The position numbers and the translations under genes were made by a program. Below, one piece after another: positions 40,901 through 55,900 of a stretch of 64,000 nt of DNA. This DNA is from Antedon bifida (Eukaryota > Echinodermata > Crinoidea > Comatulida > Antedonidae), in contig OY727094.1 of assembly GCA_963402885.1 (NCBI GenBank), positions 27,716,501 through 27,780,500 of the forward strand, read 5' to 3'. Positions within the stretch are counted from its first letter, which is position 1. Every line of letters begins with the position of its first letter. Below the pieces are notes generated by a model. The model was not told the origin of the DNA and ran no database searches. It was given only the letters and a program-made list of their open reading frames with translations.

Positions 40901-43900
40901 AGAGTTCAATAATTTCAGCGTTGGGTTACATAATTCAAATACAGAAGGTAGTATTAAAAAGCAGTAATGCAATAATTCAAAGAGCACTTTCTTGCAAAGT
41001 CATTGACACATGATTTGGATTATGAAGAAGACGAAGATTAAGAACATGACGTTATTGGTGATTACGATGATATTGATGATGATGCAGATGGCAATATATC
41101 AAAATTACGTTGATAATAATTGAGAATGACTATTTATTAAATAGAGTAATTATTATTAAATACAACGATGATAATGATTAGGGATAGGTTATCCATGGCT
41201 GTTCAAATCAAAATGTAATGATCAAATCAAGTATATCTTCATTTTGTTCATATATTTTACATGGACAATTATTCTTCCGTGGCAGAACAATTGAAATTAT
41301 ATACAATTCCAGGTATGAATTATTAAAATGGGATTTGACCATTTTCAGCAAATTGTATGATCAGACAATGATGGTAATCTTGTAAGCATCAAGGAAAACA
41401 AATTTCATGTTCGCCTTGTTGTGGTCATAGCAAGATTTATCTTATCTTTATTATCTTATCTTATAATTATCAAGTATGCTAGTGCCAAAGACTTCTTATT
41501 ATTTCAGAAAAAGAATGTTACAATAACTGACCACCACACAGCGTCCGAGTCATTTATGAAACACCTTGACAATGAGCAACGTCTGCGAGGAGGATGTCCG
41601 GCAGACTGGGTATGGGTTGTACCGCCAATGTCAGGAAGCATCACACCAGTGTTTCACCAAGAAATGCTCAGTTATATTCTGAAACCATCTTATGAATACC
41701 AGGTAGGAATTTGTTGTCCTCTTCTGTTTTTCCTCTTTGCCTACGAATTTGCTTCTTTTGGGCTTTGTTTTATTTTGTAGAAAGGAATGTTTCTTTGCAT
41801 TTTCAATATCATACATATTGTTGTATATTGTATCAAAATGGTGACTCACACACACACACTATAATATTTGGTGTGCATATTCTTAATGGAAATAATACTA
41901 TGTCGCGTACTGTTATTAAGCTCTGTCAAACTGACATGTTATGTGTCCATATATGGACATGATGATGTAACATTACCACCATATTTTGATATATCACTAC
42001 CAAATTTGGGTATATCACTACCAAAATTTGGCACACTTTTTTTTCAAACTAGTTTGATAGTGTAGACAAAGCTTAAGTATTCATTGTTCTATGTTTTGAA
42101 AATTATGAAAGACACTCAGATGTTTAGACCAGTTTCTTGAAGAAAAATAATTATTAAGAAATGTAAATAGAAAATCTACTTTCACGAGACATTGTTTGTA
42201 ACTATGACGAGTGCTGCACGAACCAAGTCTTTTTATTTATATATGGGTTTGGTTAATCAAATCTTCTATGGCAGTCTTTACTCTAGATTCATCCGGCATC
42301 ATAATGTGTTTTTTGCCATATAGCAAATTATTATAGCAAATGAATAATGTCAAGTTTTTGTCAACCACTAAGTAGGAAAATGATAGAGTTAAATGTTTTC
42401 CGTTCAATAAAATGGTTTTACCGGTTACAGTATATGACACAGAGTAGTACAACGTGACTCTTCGACTTATCTATAGAGAATACGAGCTTGTAGTTATTTT
42501 AGCTAAATTTTATCATTCATTTCTTTATTGACAATCCTCGTTCATCTTCTGTGCTAGACTAAATCGTTTGCGTCTGATCGTAATGTTTTAGCATGTGTTG
42601 TAAAAAAATCACTCTGTTATTGAAATGCATTACTTCCATGCTGTATTCGTTCTCGTTACTAACTGAAAACTATATAATTAATTGCGTATCGTATTAGTTT
42701 ATGTTCCACTATAGTTTAGTAGTATGTACTGTTTGAAATGGTGTCGTATAGAAAGTTTATCAAATTATTATTATCATTTCACTCGATTTGCAGTGCTTTA
42801 CATACATACATACATAGTTGCTTCTTCGTGTTTGTAATTTACAGACTTGGGATGGCTTTATTTCCACGTAATATGACATTTGTCCAGTATCATGGCGAAT
42901 TCCGCAACACAACATAGCATGTGTATCACATGGTACCTGTATCGTGTGAAGATTAGGTTAAGGCTTAGATTATGGTCTATGATACGGGTGATACATCAGA
43001 AACACACGTGCTACTGTATTACGATATATACATGGTCTGTGCAGTTTGATACAGTTAGATACATTTCAGGATTAAGCTCCATCTTAACACTTTCACAATA
43101 AAACGTTAGGTTACTACAGTAATGTATTTATCTCTCTCGTAGTACAATTGTTGGGTTGTGTTATTTTTATTGCATTTCTGTTCTATTTACGTTACGGTAT
43201 AATTGCAACATATTAAGTGAAGCTCCGGGGGCTCATTATTCTTTCAATTTATAGTTTAATGCCGTGTTTGATTATTAGAACAAAACTTTATTTAAAATTA
43301 CCTTATTTTTAAAAACAGCAAATAGCTATTTAAAACTATTAAAAATACATTATATTGTTGTTAGCTCTTTAAGCTGATTGATATTTATTTTTAATTAAGG
43401 CCTAATACAAACGCACAATTGTGTTTCATTTTAATATTTAAAACATTTTAAACAAAATTTACAAAAGTTACTAGTTACTTTAAAAGTAAACAATTATAGA
43501 ACTACATGACATTAGGCATAGAATTAAATTAATTTTTTTTTCTTCTAAAATAAAATGATTTAGATTCATATATAGTATTATAAATCCTTATATACAGCGG
43601 GATTTCTGAAAGGAGGCACTCTGATAATAGAATAGAATCGAACAGACTGTATTCCTTTTTTTTTATTGTTATTTCATTTCCAAAAAAAACGCGCCACCAG
43701 CTGTGGCAACAAGATAAAAAGAAATTATTCTCAACAAGAAACCAAAAAAAAAAACCATTCAAGCAACAATTTATACACATCATGAGTAGTTAAATGGCAG
43801 ACTATAGGCCTACTGCTAAATGTTTCCATTTTAGGTTATATGGATGGATGCATGTTATTATTTTCAAAAGAAATATATTTTTCTATTTCAATATTTCTTT

Positions 43901-46900
43901 TAAGAATGACATTAAATTTGTTAAAATACAGTGGGTCTTCTGAAATGTTACAGTTAGATATACATCGTTTAGCAATCAAAATTAGTGTATTTAATGCATC
44001 GAAACTATGACATTGTCTGATACCAAAACATATATTAACATTGTTTACAATTAAATTGTGTTCAATGTTTCTTTTTACAAAATCTGTATTTCTAGTATTC
44101 TGTATTCCCATATCATTATTTGTACATTTATGTAATTGTAATACTATGTATAACGATCAGGCTATTAAGGTAGGTAGCACATATTACACATCTAGATTAT
44201 GCTTCACATTATACTACAGCTCGCGATATTTGTACACCTCCATTTTTAACACATTGCTATGCGTATTCTTTAACATAATACATTTCTCCGAGGTTTTGTT
44301 CGTAAAAAATTGATCTGATCTGTTTGGCCTTACAGTAGAGCACCTTTCTTGTGAATACTTTATTTAGTTTATGACACTGGATTTGTTTCCCTTCTTTTTA
44401 TCAATGGTGGATTGATATTTGAATATTGATTAAAATCACACAAATCACATACCTTTTTAGTAGGGGAGGGGTTCGGTACATTCGCTAGTTCTTAGTTTCT
44501 ACTCAAATGTGTGTATATGTCCGCCAATCATGGCTAATGATAAAGTATATGGTAATGTTTCTCAGTTCGATATCTGTTTATAATTAAACGCATGTACATT
44601 ATTGCATAGCAGCAATGATATGTGTTTTTTTTATATAAAAAAAAGACGAAAGAGGTCAACAAACGAATACCAACACATTATCTTTTTATCAAATAGGCCT
44701 ACATTATTAAATGGTCTTTCGTTAGTGAAAATATATCAATCCATCTCAAACACGGTAACATTTTTATTTTACCTGATCAAATTAAGGTAACCTCATTTCT
44801 CAATTTATTCTGACATTTACGTTGCTGTCTAATGTATTAATTCTACGCTAGCTCATCTTTTGACATTTTTATTGCTTAATAAAACATCTGACTTATTTAA
44901 AACTACATTATTTTTAAACTTATTTATTTTGGAATTACAATTTTCAGTGTATACATAACATTAGTATGAATGAAGTAATTTTTACTTTTAAATGCTCAAT
45001 GTATAGATGATAGCACCCACGATATTAACATTTTTAAATAAATTTAAGAATTTTTTTAGATTTTCGTGGAAATGTTGGAAATAATGTAAATTCTTTAGAA
45101 ACAGAATAGAAAACACTTAAATGTGGTGTTATGATACTTATCTAGCTAATGTATATTGTTGACAATTGAAATAGAACGCGCCTTGGGGCCTACATCAATT
45201 ATACTTAATTAGTAAAAATGTCCACCTCAATACATTACAACCTTAATTAATACTTTTTCTTTATTGTTGAGTACAGCCTATGTGTTTCGACTACAATGTA
45301 ATAATGGTTTCCAATTCTTCTGAAACCGTTACAATGCACTATGTAGGCCTATCTATGCACTTACAGTAACGAGCAATATAATTAATATAATTACCTTTGC
45401 GGTAGTTTTACAATTGATTATGGAAACACGTGTTTAAATTAAATGTTTTTTGTTCAATTTGCAGTTTTGTTTAGTCAGAAAACCAGGAACACAATAAATG
45501 ATGACGTCATCGCAGATTCCTTCGTTTCTACCTTTTTGTCATTATTCGACTATCCATTAACAAACACTTTTATGAGAATGATGTCGTTGCAATTTTGACA
45601 AATCTTTTTTACGATGCTATTATAATTTGTAAAACATGACATTATGGCGTGTGTTGATAACAAACTTCCTCGTTGTTCTCGTTTCAGGAACCCGCTTGGG
45701 TCAGTCATGTTTGGAAAAACAAAAGTGCGGAGACAAAACCGCGGAAGAAGAGAACGTTTAAAGAGGTTGCCAAGTAAGCCAATTATGATAATTTTATTTA
45801 TCGTCATGTGATTTTGTACTTAAATATATAGAAAACTAAGTGGAAACGTCACCATAAAAGTGTTTAATTCGATTACATGATTCGTCAGCAGTAGTAACAT
45901 CACACACAGACACAACTTCTGTAAGCGTTCACCGTGTCCAAAAATTTAACACAGAATATTTAATACAGATTTAAAACAGATTATTAACCGATAAAAATTA
46001 ACCGATAAAAATTAACCGATAGAAATTAACCGATAAAGTTCCTGTGTGGAAACGGGGTTTAACCGATTCCACTCAAACAAAATTAACCAATACTTATCTC
46101 ATTCAATTCAGATAATTATCGGATAAATGCGATAATTTGTATCCTTTGACCCGAATTTTGTTATGGCTGCTGAAACGCGGCCAATTATTTTTCCCCCATG
46201 TTTTTTTTTCTTGGCAACATGATGGTGTCACTAAAATAAAATTATCTTCTATAATTTCGATATAAAGATTTTATACAGATTTTTTTTCAAATTCAATTTT
46301 AAGAGGGCGCTATCCCGGTTTTAACTATCCTGTTTTCTAATACATGTGAAAGTATCATCATGAATATAATAATTTTATTTTGCTGTTATCTGTTTGTTTC
46401 TTAGAGCTGTCAAATTCTCTGCCAGCTTAATGGGAAAAGCAATGGCAAAACGATTTAAAGCTACTATACTCTTTGCGACTGAAACAGGCAAATCAGAAAG
46501 CTATGCTAAAAGCCTTAAGGACATTTTCAATCATGCGTTCGACGCACGAGTAAGTACACTTTCTGTTTTATTCAGTTATTTTTTATTTGGCGCCCTCATC
46601 TAAAGTTTAAACACCATAATAATACTATAACAATAATACATTATACTAAGATAATGACCACTTAATAAGGATAGTGCTCGCTTTTTGACCACCTGGTTTT
46701 TGGTCATCTGGCTTTTTGAAAACCTGTCTTTTTAGTCACCAGTCTTTTTGGCCACATGTCTTTTTGGTCACCTGTCTTTTTGGTCATCTGATTTGCGTTA
46801 AATTTTATATATGAATATTCAATTTATCCATATTTTAGTACAATATTTGTGTTCACATTCCTCTACTTCCTGACATTGCTTTTCAGCAATCATCTATGAT

Positions 46901-49900
46901 TTCTCTGAACATATCTCTGAGACGAAAATGTTCCAAAAAATGTATGATATATGTCTTATAGACCAGATTATACGATACAAGTTAATTTAAAATGTTTCTT
47001 ATTAAAGTGATTTAATTTGATTTCTTTTTTAACATTTTAGGCCATGTGTATGGAGGAATACGATGTAGCACATCTTGAACACGAAACTTTATTAATCGTT
47101 GTAACAAGCACATTTGGTAACGGTGATGCACCTGAAAATGGAGAGGTACGATACAAATCCAAAACTAAACTAAATTAAAATCATCACGTGGAAACAATGC
47201 AATAAAAAAAAACAATAAATTTGGAACGACCTAATTCATCTTTGCAGTTGATAAAAAAAATTAAATAACAAGAAAAAAAAGGAAAACATTGTCGAAAAGC
47301 CAAGCATAACTTTGTGACCATCATGGGATAGAGTTTCTGAAGTGATTTCTAAGTTTCATTTTAAAGGTTGAAAAGTGTGCTATACTCTTTTTGGATATTG
47401 GAAGAAACACAGTATTTAAATAAATGTGAATTGCAAATGATGTTTAAATTTGAGTCTGACCAAGTCATTTATCTTTTATTTTGAGATAATACACACAATA
47501 TTGTACCTGCGGACCACAATTATAATTTTAATGTGTTACAGTTGTGTAATTGTTGTGCACTGAAAAATATTTTTAATTTACTAATCGGTCTCTTTTTCAA
47601 ATTAGAGTTTTGGTCGTTATCTCGTTGAGCTTGGACGGTCAGAAGAAGGTAATGGGTAAGATACCTACTTGTTATTAATACATAGTGTAGTGCCCATGAG
47701 CCTCTATAATCCCATGTTTAATTTAGTTTAATATTGACTTCGGATTAGACGCTCCTGTTGCTGTGACAAACTGTACAGTACATACATTAATATAATAAGT
47801 AGTTCTCATTAAATGCTCTGTGCTGATCAAAATAGGTACAAGTTGATGAAAATGTTTTATTTTATTTTATTTTATTTTTTAAAACCAGAAACAACAGCAG
47901 AAACAAATCCGCCACTTACAGCTAGGTTTAACAGATACAAAGACAATTACAACAACTCAGAAACACTTAAATTACGACGAAACAGATAAAGATTGGTTAT
48001 TATTATTATGATAATTTGTACTACTGTAACCAATGTTGTTTTCAACCAATATTTAATATACTGTACTATGTATTTTGTTTTTAAAGATAATTGATTACAA
48101 TAACCATGATAATCAACAATAACAAAGTATTTCCATTATAGCTAAATTAAATACATCCCCGTGGCCATGTAGAAATACATCAATAATCCATTATAGTACA
48201 CATACCCTTTTGTTTTAATTTGTAAATATAACATTTACTTTCAGAAAGGCATCATTTAGATGGGATAAGTTTTCTGGAAGGCCAAAGCCAAAAGTACTGA
48301 GTCGAATGTCATCGGTTGCTAGTTTAAACGAAGCTTCTGGTGTTTTGGCGAATGTTCGGTAAGAATCATTTCAATTATTTTAATGTTTTCTAAAGTATAT
48401 ATCCCATTTAACATTTGTATTTTACAATTATGTTTAATTGTAATTTATAATTTTGTACACTGTTTTGTACAATTTAATTATACTGCACATGAAAAATGAA
48501 GATTAATTAAATCAGACTGTAAATAGGTTATTTTTTAGTTTTAATAATCACTTCCACAGTAAAAAAAAAACGAAAAAACTTCTAAAATAACATAATAAAT
48601 GGTTTAATCAGCCAAAAATCCATTGGCTGGCAGTCCATTTGACCATTTTTACTTTAAATTACAGTTTTTTTTTAAAGTAGACCAATTTTTTTAGATCCAA
48701 TTTTTGTTCAAAGTGGATACATATTATGTGATATTAAAATGGCATATTCAACAATACTTTAATTTTATCTTCTTCTTCTAATATATCTACTTTTTAATAA
48801 TATAGAACCTTGTCATTTTCAGTAAAATCCTTGTAGCATCCTGTACTCTTACATGTTTAAACAAAGACCAGTAGTGTTTCTGTTACATGTGCCAGCACCC
48901 CTCTCCATTTGTATTGTTTTCTGTGCGGCCTCTTCTAAATCGACTCAACTATACTCATACTATACTCAATTTTTCTACTCCCCACAGTCCTCAACTCTAT
49001 CTAAACCAATGTCCTACAGTTAGTCACATAATCAATAACATTACATTGTACTTACAACAATTGATTTCCTTTATTGATTATGTCATTTTCATTACCGAAA
49101 GAGGAAGTATAATATTTTTAAGAAGGAACATTATTATTTACCTTGATCGTTTACTTAGAACTAGGCTAAGTGGTTCTAAGAATTCTGAAGAAAGAAATCA
49201 ATTATACTAAGAGTATTGCTTCTTTTTTATTATTAGAATCAGTAGTCGGTGTGGGGCGTGTAGTAAAATAACGGTTCTACCTTAAAATGAAGAGGAATAT
49301 TAATTACTTAGGTTGTGCGACTGCACTAACGCCACAATTACAGATATTGTTATTTTTATAGGTCGTTTTTCTAGGGTATGGAAGTTGTATTTTCATATAC
49401 GTCTTACGGCAAAACTCAAGGATAACCTGTATATACATGTATTAGAGTTATGTTTAATCTCTGTTGTCTATGATTCTCTATGGGCCAACATGCCACTATT
49501 TGTTTATATTCGAAAGACAGGTTTAACGTTAAAATCAGTTGTCCTCAATGTGGCGCCTTATAAAATATGTCCATAATTTCCTTTTTCTATTTTCCGCCTA
49601 ACCTTCCCTCTTAATACTTCTGCATCAACTATCATGTATTCTTTAAGATCCTTCTACACTATCAAATTTGTGAGAAAAAAAAATTGAAAATTGATGATGT
49701 AAAATCACGGTCCATTTTGGGCATATAACTACCCATTGGGCACATCACACTTTTGTTGTCAAACTAGTTTGATAGTGTAGACAGAGCTTTACACAAATAA
49801 CACTGCCTTCCACAATGTTATCTTTATAGTCAATATTCTTCACGTTATGTTTCCTAAGCGTTTCAGTTGTCCTTTTCTGATTCAGTATCATCTTATTTTG

Positions 49901-52900
49901 CCAATTAAATGCATAGTCATTACATCCATGTGCGTGATAAATCTTCAAATTTGTATCAATCACCTCGGTGGATTTGAACAGAAAGTCCATTACCTTTAGA
50001 TTATTGCTTAGCTTTTTAATCGCGCATGTGTCAACTTTCCTAATATCTATTTTGTAAGTGCCAACAACCGTTATTTAAACACGTTTTACAAAAATATAAA
50101 GCAATGCACTCTTTCTTTTAGTTCTTAATTCTCTGTTGACGCGACAGACGCATAATTAGTTATGTAACCATTTTCGATAACAAAAATCTTAATTACCTGG
50201 CTAAACAACTTTGTTTTTGTTAACTGGTTATTATATATTGATTGAATACTTGTAAATGTATTTACGGCTAAACATTGAACAGAACAATGGAAAGTCCTAT
50301 TTTGTAGAACCATTTCTAAGAGGATACTTCCGTAGCCCAAACAGTGTCGTCCGCTTAGTAGAGTTATCTCCTCAGGTGTTGGCTTATATTGCCCCTCTTT
50401 CCTTTCATGACAACTTGTATTCGTATTAGGGATATCCCCTTGAATAGCGAGGAGTATCTAAAGACGGGGTCTACTATGAAGTACAGTACAATGGAAAGTC
50501 CTATTTTGTAGAACCATTTCTAAGAAGATACGGTACCTTCGAAGCCCAAGCAATGTCGTCCGCTTAGTAGAGTTATCCCCTGAGGTGTTGGCCTATATTG
50601 CCCCTTTTTTCATTTCGGGGAAAAATGTATTCGTAATAGGGATGTCCCCTGAATAGCGCGGAGTATCCAAAGAAGTACAGTAAAATGTATAACTTACTGT
50701 TAAAATAATGATCTATTTACAGTTTCGAAGCATACCGTGCTGTAATTTAAACAGAATACTACACATCACATTATACCTGACATATATTTCAGTTTGTGTT
50801 TTTTTTTACATTGTCACTCTGCGCATTAAACATTTTATTTTAAAATAGTTGACCTTAATGTTTTATAAAATTATTTATACAAAATGCTTAAAATCTTTAG
50901 ACAGAAAATTGCATATTTTATTTGTTGGGGACGTCTGGGAATAACTTTAAGAAGGAACAAATCAGCCGACACAACGCACTTCTGTGTTTTCTAATGTTAT
51001 CTGTCAACGAATGGTAACATTGATTAATGGTGTTCGGCTCGGACTTTAGATGTTAAAATGACATTACACGCGACGCTTCGCTGTCGTTCTTTGACTATAC
51101 TCAGCTAATCTTTTTCTGCTGGATTAAAATCCTAGACAGTTTTTACAATAAAACAATCAATGGATTTGACCTGACACCATTGCGTTCATTAATCATAAAG
51201 TATTGATAAAATGCTGTTTAATGTCGGTAGATCAATTGCTATAACATGATTTCCTCGGAATCATTAAACAACTGCAGATAATTATTTTCTGTATGCAATA
51301 AGTTTACCTTCTGAAGAACTGTGATGACATTTTTTAACATTATTGGTTTTCAAAAACGTTTGATAGATATTATTATATAGAATAAATTATTGCATTTTAT
51401 CTTTAATATATCTAACTCAAGCTTATTGTTTTTTTTTTATATTGTGTTCTTCTTTGTTTGAGTGGCTTAAGGTCCGTTTATACTAGGACACTAACGAACA
51501 ACGATAGATGCATGCATAATTTCTACAGAAGACAAAAGAAATAAAATCTCAAGACATACTACAGTATGATCTCCGCGTGAAATCCAATAGCGCCGCCTGT
51601 TATTTTGCTTGGATTTGGCCGGCATACAAAGCAAGATAAAACAATACTGCAATTTCATTCGTTGAAATATAGACTGCTATATGTAAACTGCCACCTTGTT
51701 AAATTACAGCACTGTCAATCTTTCAAAACAAGAAATATTATTATTATATTATAAACATTATACACAATAAATATAAATAAATAAATTATATTCTATAGGC
51801 CTAATCTGTCATAATGTTTGTTTCGCGTCGTAACTTAAGTAATTCACAAAAAAGGACAACTATCTATTTTGTTCATAAAATATTTAATGTTTTGTTGAAT
51901 TTCAGATATTCTGTGTTCGGACTGGGCTCTACTGCCTATCCTAACTTTTGTGCCTTTGCACGGGCACTGGACAGTCTACTCGGAGAAGTTGGAGGAGAGC
52001 GTATTTGTGAGATAGGAGAAGGTGACGAGCTTTGTGGACAAGAACAGAGTTTTAAAAAGTGGGCAGGAGAAGTTTTTAAGGTACAAGTAATAGAGAGAAA
52101 TGGGAAACATATGTCTTGTTTCGGATATAAAATCATAATAAACCGTTGGCGGCAATATTTCATATGTTTATAAACAGGATCTTGCTGTAATGCAAAAACG
52201 ATTCCTGGCAACAACAAAACAATTAAAATTGCATCAAATTTTTTTAGAAGAGCAAAGAAAACAATTTATAGGTTACTTGATTCGAATCGCTCTGTTGGAT
52301 TTGCTTTCTTCAACACTACCTGTGCCTTCTTTACAGAGTGCCTGCGATACATTTGGTACTGGTGAGGGAGTCAACATAAGTGAGGCTGCGTCTGTGTTAA
52401 ATGCCAACGATGGATCCTGGTCTCCCGCTCGTTATCGAGTCGTTGCCAGTGAAACCAAAACAGCCGGAGAATTATGTGAAGAACTCTCCAAGGTTCACAG
52501 TCGACAGATATCACCGTGTAAACTTATCTCCAGGAAAAACTTACAAGCAAAAGACTCCAGGTGTGTGAAATATATTACCTTTCAAGAACCAATGGTAGGC
52601 CTACATCATGGTTTACTACTCTTAGTTTAGTTTAAAATTTTTCGAGTGCGCTTCTGCTGCTTATCATTATAATGTACGGTATATCAGCTGATCCTCGCGT
52701 CACGTTTAGAACCGATAGTACACACGTGTCATTGTTGTAGAGAATACTCAAAATTATACTGATACTTTAAACATAAAGGACTTGCAACAACCATAAGATC
52801 AAAGAACAATCCCATTCGCTAGCCTATACTAAAGCACTCCATTCATTCAAACAATTAATCTCTTTGAGAAATGTGTCCATTTTCTTAATTACATTTTTGT

Positions 52901-55900
52901 TTATTCATTTTTCTTCGTGAAGACTTTTTATTTCTAACTTGTTGTATTTATTCAATAAATAATTTGGTTATTTTCAGCCGTTCTACTATCCTGGTTAAAA
53001 TGGATACCCAAGGGGCTTCAGAATTGCTTTACGAGCCAGGAGATCATGCGGCTATTTTCCCTGCCAATGAAGACCAGTTAGTAAATCGCATTCTAGCCAA
53101 AGTGGACGATACCACATCCCACGACGATATTGTCGTTGCCGAATTCCTAGAGGAAAGACAGACAGCTTTAGGTAATTGTTGTAAAAGTTGTACTTAGGCC
53201 TACATTATTTCAATATTAAACTTGCGAGATAATTTATAAAAATCTGTAGGCCTATATAATCCAAACCAACTTTTTGTTAGATTAATACATTTATTTCTTT
53301 AAAGACAACTTTTTACATGCTGAATATTTTTCGTTTAATATGGTAATCTTATCGTATTTTATTATTCAATTTAGGTAAAATTAAAAATTGGAGTCCAATA
53401 AGCAAAATCCCACCGTGCTCATTAGTTCGAGCTCTGAAACACTTCTTTGATATTACAACACCGCCCTCTCCTGCTTTCCTGCGACTTCTTAGTACAATAG
53501 CAACAGATGAAAAAGAGAAAGACATATTGAGCACACTTGGGAAGGTAAAAAAATCAACTTGTTTTTTATCCTCAACATCATCATTCATCAGTTATGCACC
53601 TCATCTTGCCACATGACGCTTTCCACTATTTTATGCCATTTCCTCTATGGGGGAGGAAGGATTTGTGTTTTTTTTTGTGTTTTTTTTTGTTTCCTCCCTC
53701 TTTTTCTTCTTCTTTTCCTTCTTGTTCTTCTCCTTTTTCTTCTTCTTTTTCTTCTTTTCCTTGTTCTTCTTCTTCTTGTTCTTCTCCTTTTTCTTATTTT
53801 TTCTTCTTTTCCTTCTTGTTCTTCATTTTTCTTCTTCTTCTCCTTCCGTTTTTCATGCTCAAGCAATATCACTATCTTCAGTGTTTATTACAGTATACTG
53901 TATAGAGAAGATAAATAAGAGTGATTAGAAAATATGTTTGTAAAAAGAAAAGTAATCTAAATTCTATACACACTATTCACTATAACATTAGGGCCTAAAT
54001 TGACTATTATTACATTGTATTCGTAAGTATGATATAATATTTGTTCGTGTACCAATAGGGCGCACAGGAGTACGATGATTGGAAATTCAATAACATGCCC
54101 AACTTGGCCGAGATATTGGAACAGTTTTCATCAATAAAACTCCCCGCTAGTTTCTTGTTAACTCAACTACCAGTTTTGAAGCCTAGATACTACTCAATAA
54201 GCTCCAGTCTTGGTTTACACCAGGGGCAGATACACGCTACGGTAGCGGTGGTATCATATGTCATCAAGGGTACGTATAGGCCTACTGCAGTATGTGATAA
54301 TTTCAGAAGATCGCAAAAGATAGATTGGCTCGCTCTAATATGCATACGCTTAGCTACGCCAAACTCCCGGTTTATAAGTCATGGTAAATCTCAAAGTTTA
54401 TGCGCCGATCTTCTTAAAGTGCAAAAGAAGTTTCTTTATTCACGTAGTGCCGGTGTGCCAACGTTCGGTGTTTCCAAATCTTGAAATCAAACTCACCTTA
54501 CCTGCGAATGTTTTTTTTTACATGATTAGAAATTAATTACATCTAATTGCATTACAAATGAGCGTAAACCATTGTTAAAATAAATCAACGTCGTATGGAA
54601 TCTAATTAACAATTAGCGTATTACCATGCTGCATTGATTGGGCGTTACGATTGTGATATGCGCCTACGCGTTTCGCATCATTGATTACATTACGCTACGA
54701 TCATCTGCTAACTAAGTGTGGGATGCCAACATTATTTAACTTTGTGCGTTAGTAAATCATGTCCCAAAGCAAACATTGACAACATTTTGTTGACTTGATG
54801 ACATAATCACTCTATTCACAGGTAATCATCACAATGGTGTCTGCTCCACGTGGTTGAATAGCTTAAAGGAAGGCGATGTAATTCCTAATTTTATCCGTTC
54901 GTAAGTAATACAGAATTTGAACGTTTAAAAAAAGGCAATCTAATGTAGTAGATTCTCTACTAAAAATAATGTTTAACCAGTTTTTGTATAGCACGTAGAC
55001 ACAATTATTTAAGTGTTTAAACTATATTCGGTGGGTAAGATAACAACATACTCTTATAATTGTCCGTCGATGATTTTTGTCGGAAAATAAAAGAATATCC
55101 GTAGGCCTATATATGTATTTCGGGCAGTCATGTTTATCTCGTGAATAATTGTTTTAAGCCTGAAATCCATGGTTTAAATGCGGTGAGGCTAAAATGATAC
55201 TAAATGTATACTAAAGCTCTATCTACACTAAAAACATTTATGTGAAAAAAATGTGATGTGCCCATATGGACACGACAACGTCATATAACTACTATATTTG
55301 GACACATCCCACTTTTTTTTCAAACTAATTTGATAGTGTAGACAGAGCTTAAGGTTCTTTGTGTGAATGTGGGTTTTAGAGCACGGTTCCAGTAAACATA
55401 AATAGTGTAGGCCTATAACTACTAAAATTCTATTCGTTTTGATAGTGCTCCAGCGTTCCATTTGCCAGAGGATAAGTCCGTACCGATCATCATGGTTGGA
55501 CCTGGAACAGGAATCGCACCGTTCAGAAGCTTTTGGCAGCAAAGGTACTTCGAGATGAAGTTTAAAGGAAAGGAATCTGTGAAATTTGGTGATATCTACT
55601 TGGTGTTTGGATGTCGCCATTCAACTACAGATAACATATACAAAGAGGAGAAAGCTGAAGCTCTCAAAGACGGCGTACTTAAGGAGGTTTTAACCGCATT
55701 ATCACGTGAGCCAGGACAAGATAAGGTACCCGGATTCATTCTATCTTAAATGATTAAATTTTCCTAATCCATCTTAAAATTATTTCTTTTTTTTTTCAAT
55801 AATCATCTAAGTATAATTTGTTTTCTTTTACTTAATGCGAACATCTCCTTTACTTAATGTGAACATTTCTTTACTTAATGTGAACATTTCTTTTACTTAA

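Larger units (their letters stand above)
37912..41507. other. NOS intron 7 (3.6 kb)
   Basis: Contains a 54-bp tandem duplication near 38423 and an inverted-repeat pair bounding 38317-40480. An open frame at 41421 runs through the last part of the intron into exon 8; it is a read-through, not a separate gene. Confidence 0.8.
48359..51905. other. NOS intron 13 (3.5 kb)
   Basis: Contains a family D MITE fragment (48487), a family B MITE (49643), a tandem duplication (50284) and a family E end (51468). The open frames at 48887 and 49313 show no recognisable protein. Confidence 0.8.

Noticed and set aside
41421-41780. An open frame whose start looks like a signal peptide ([20 protein letters not shown]) fused in frame to NOS exon 8.
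   Set aside because: The hydrophobic part is AT-rich intron 7 and is followed by a good acceptor (TTATTTCAG) exactly where NOS homology starts. It is read-through, not a secreted protein.
53559-53928. Overlapping open frames on both strands rich in Phe/Leu/Ser or Arg/Lys.
   Set aside because: They are translations of the pyrimidine tract in intron 17 and have no protein character.
55228-55620. 130-codon minus-strand open frame.
   Set aside because: It is the antisense shadow of NOS exon 20 extended by a MITE.
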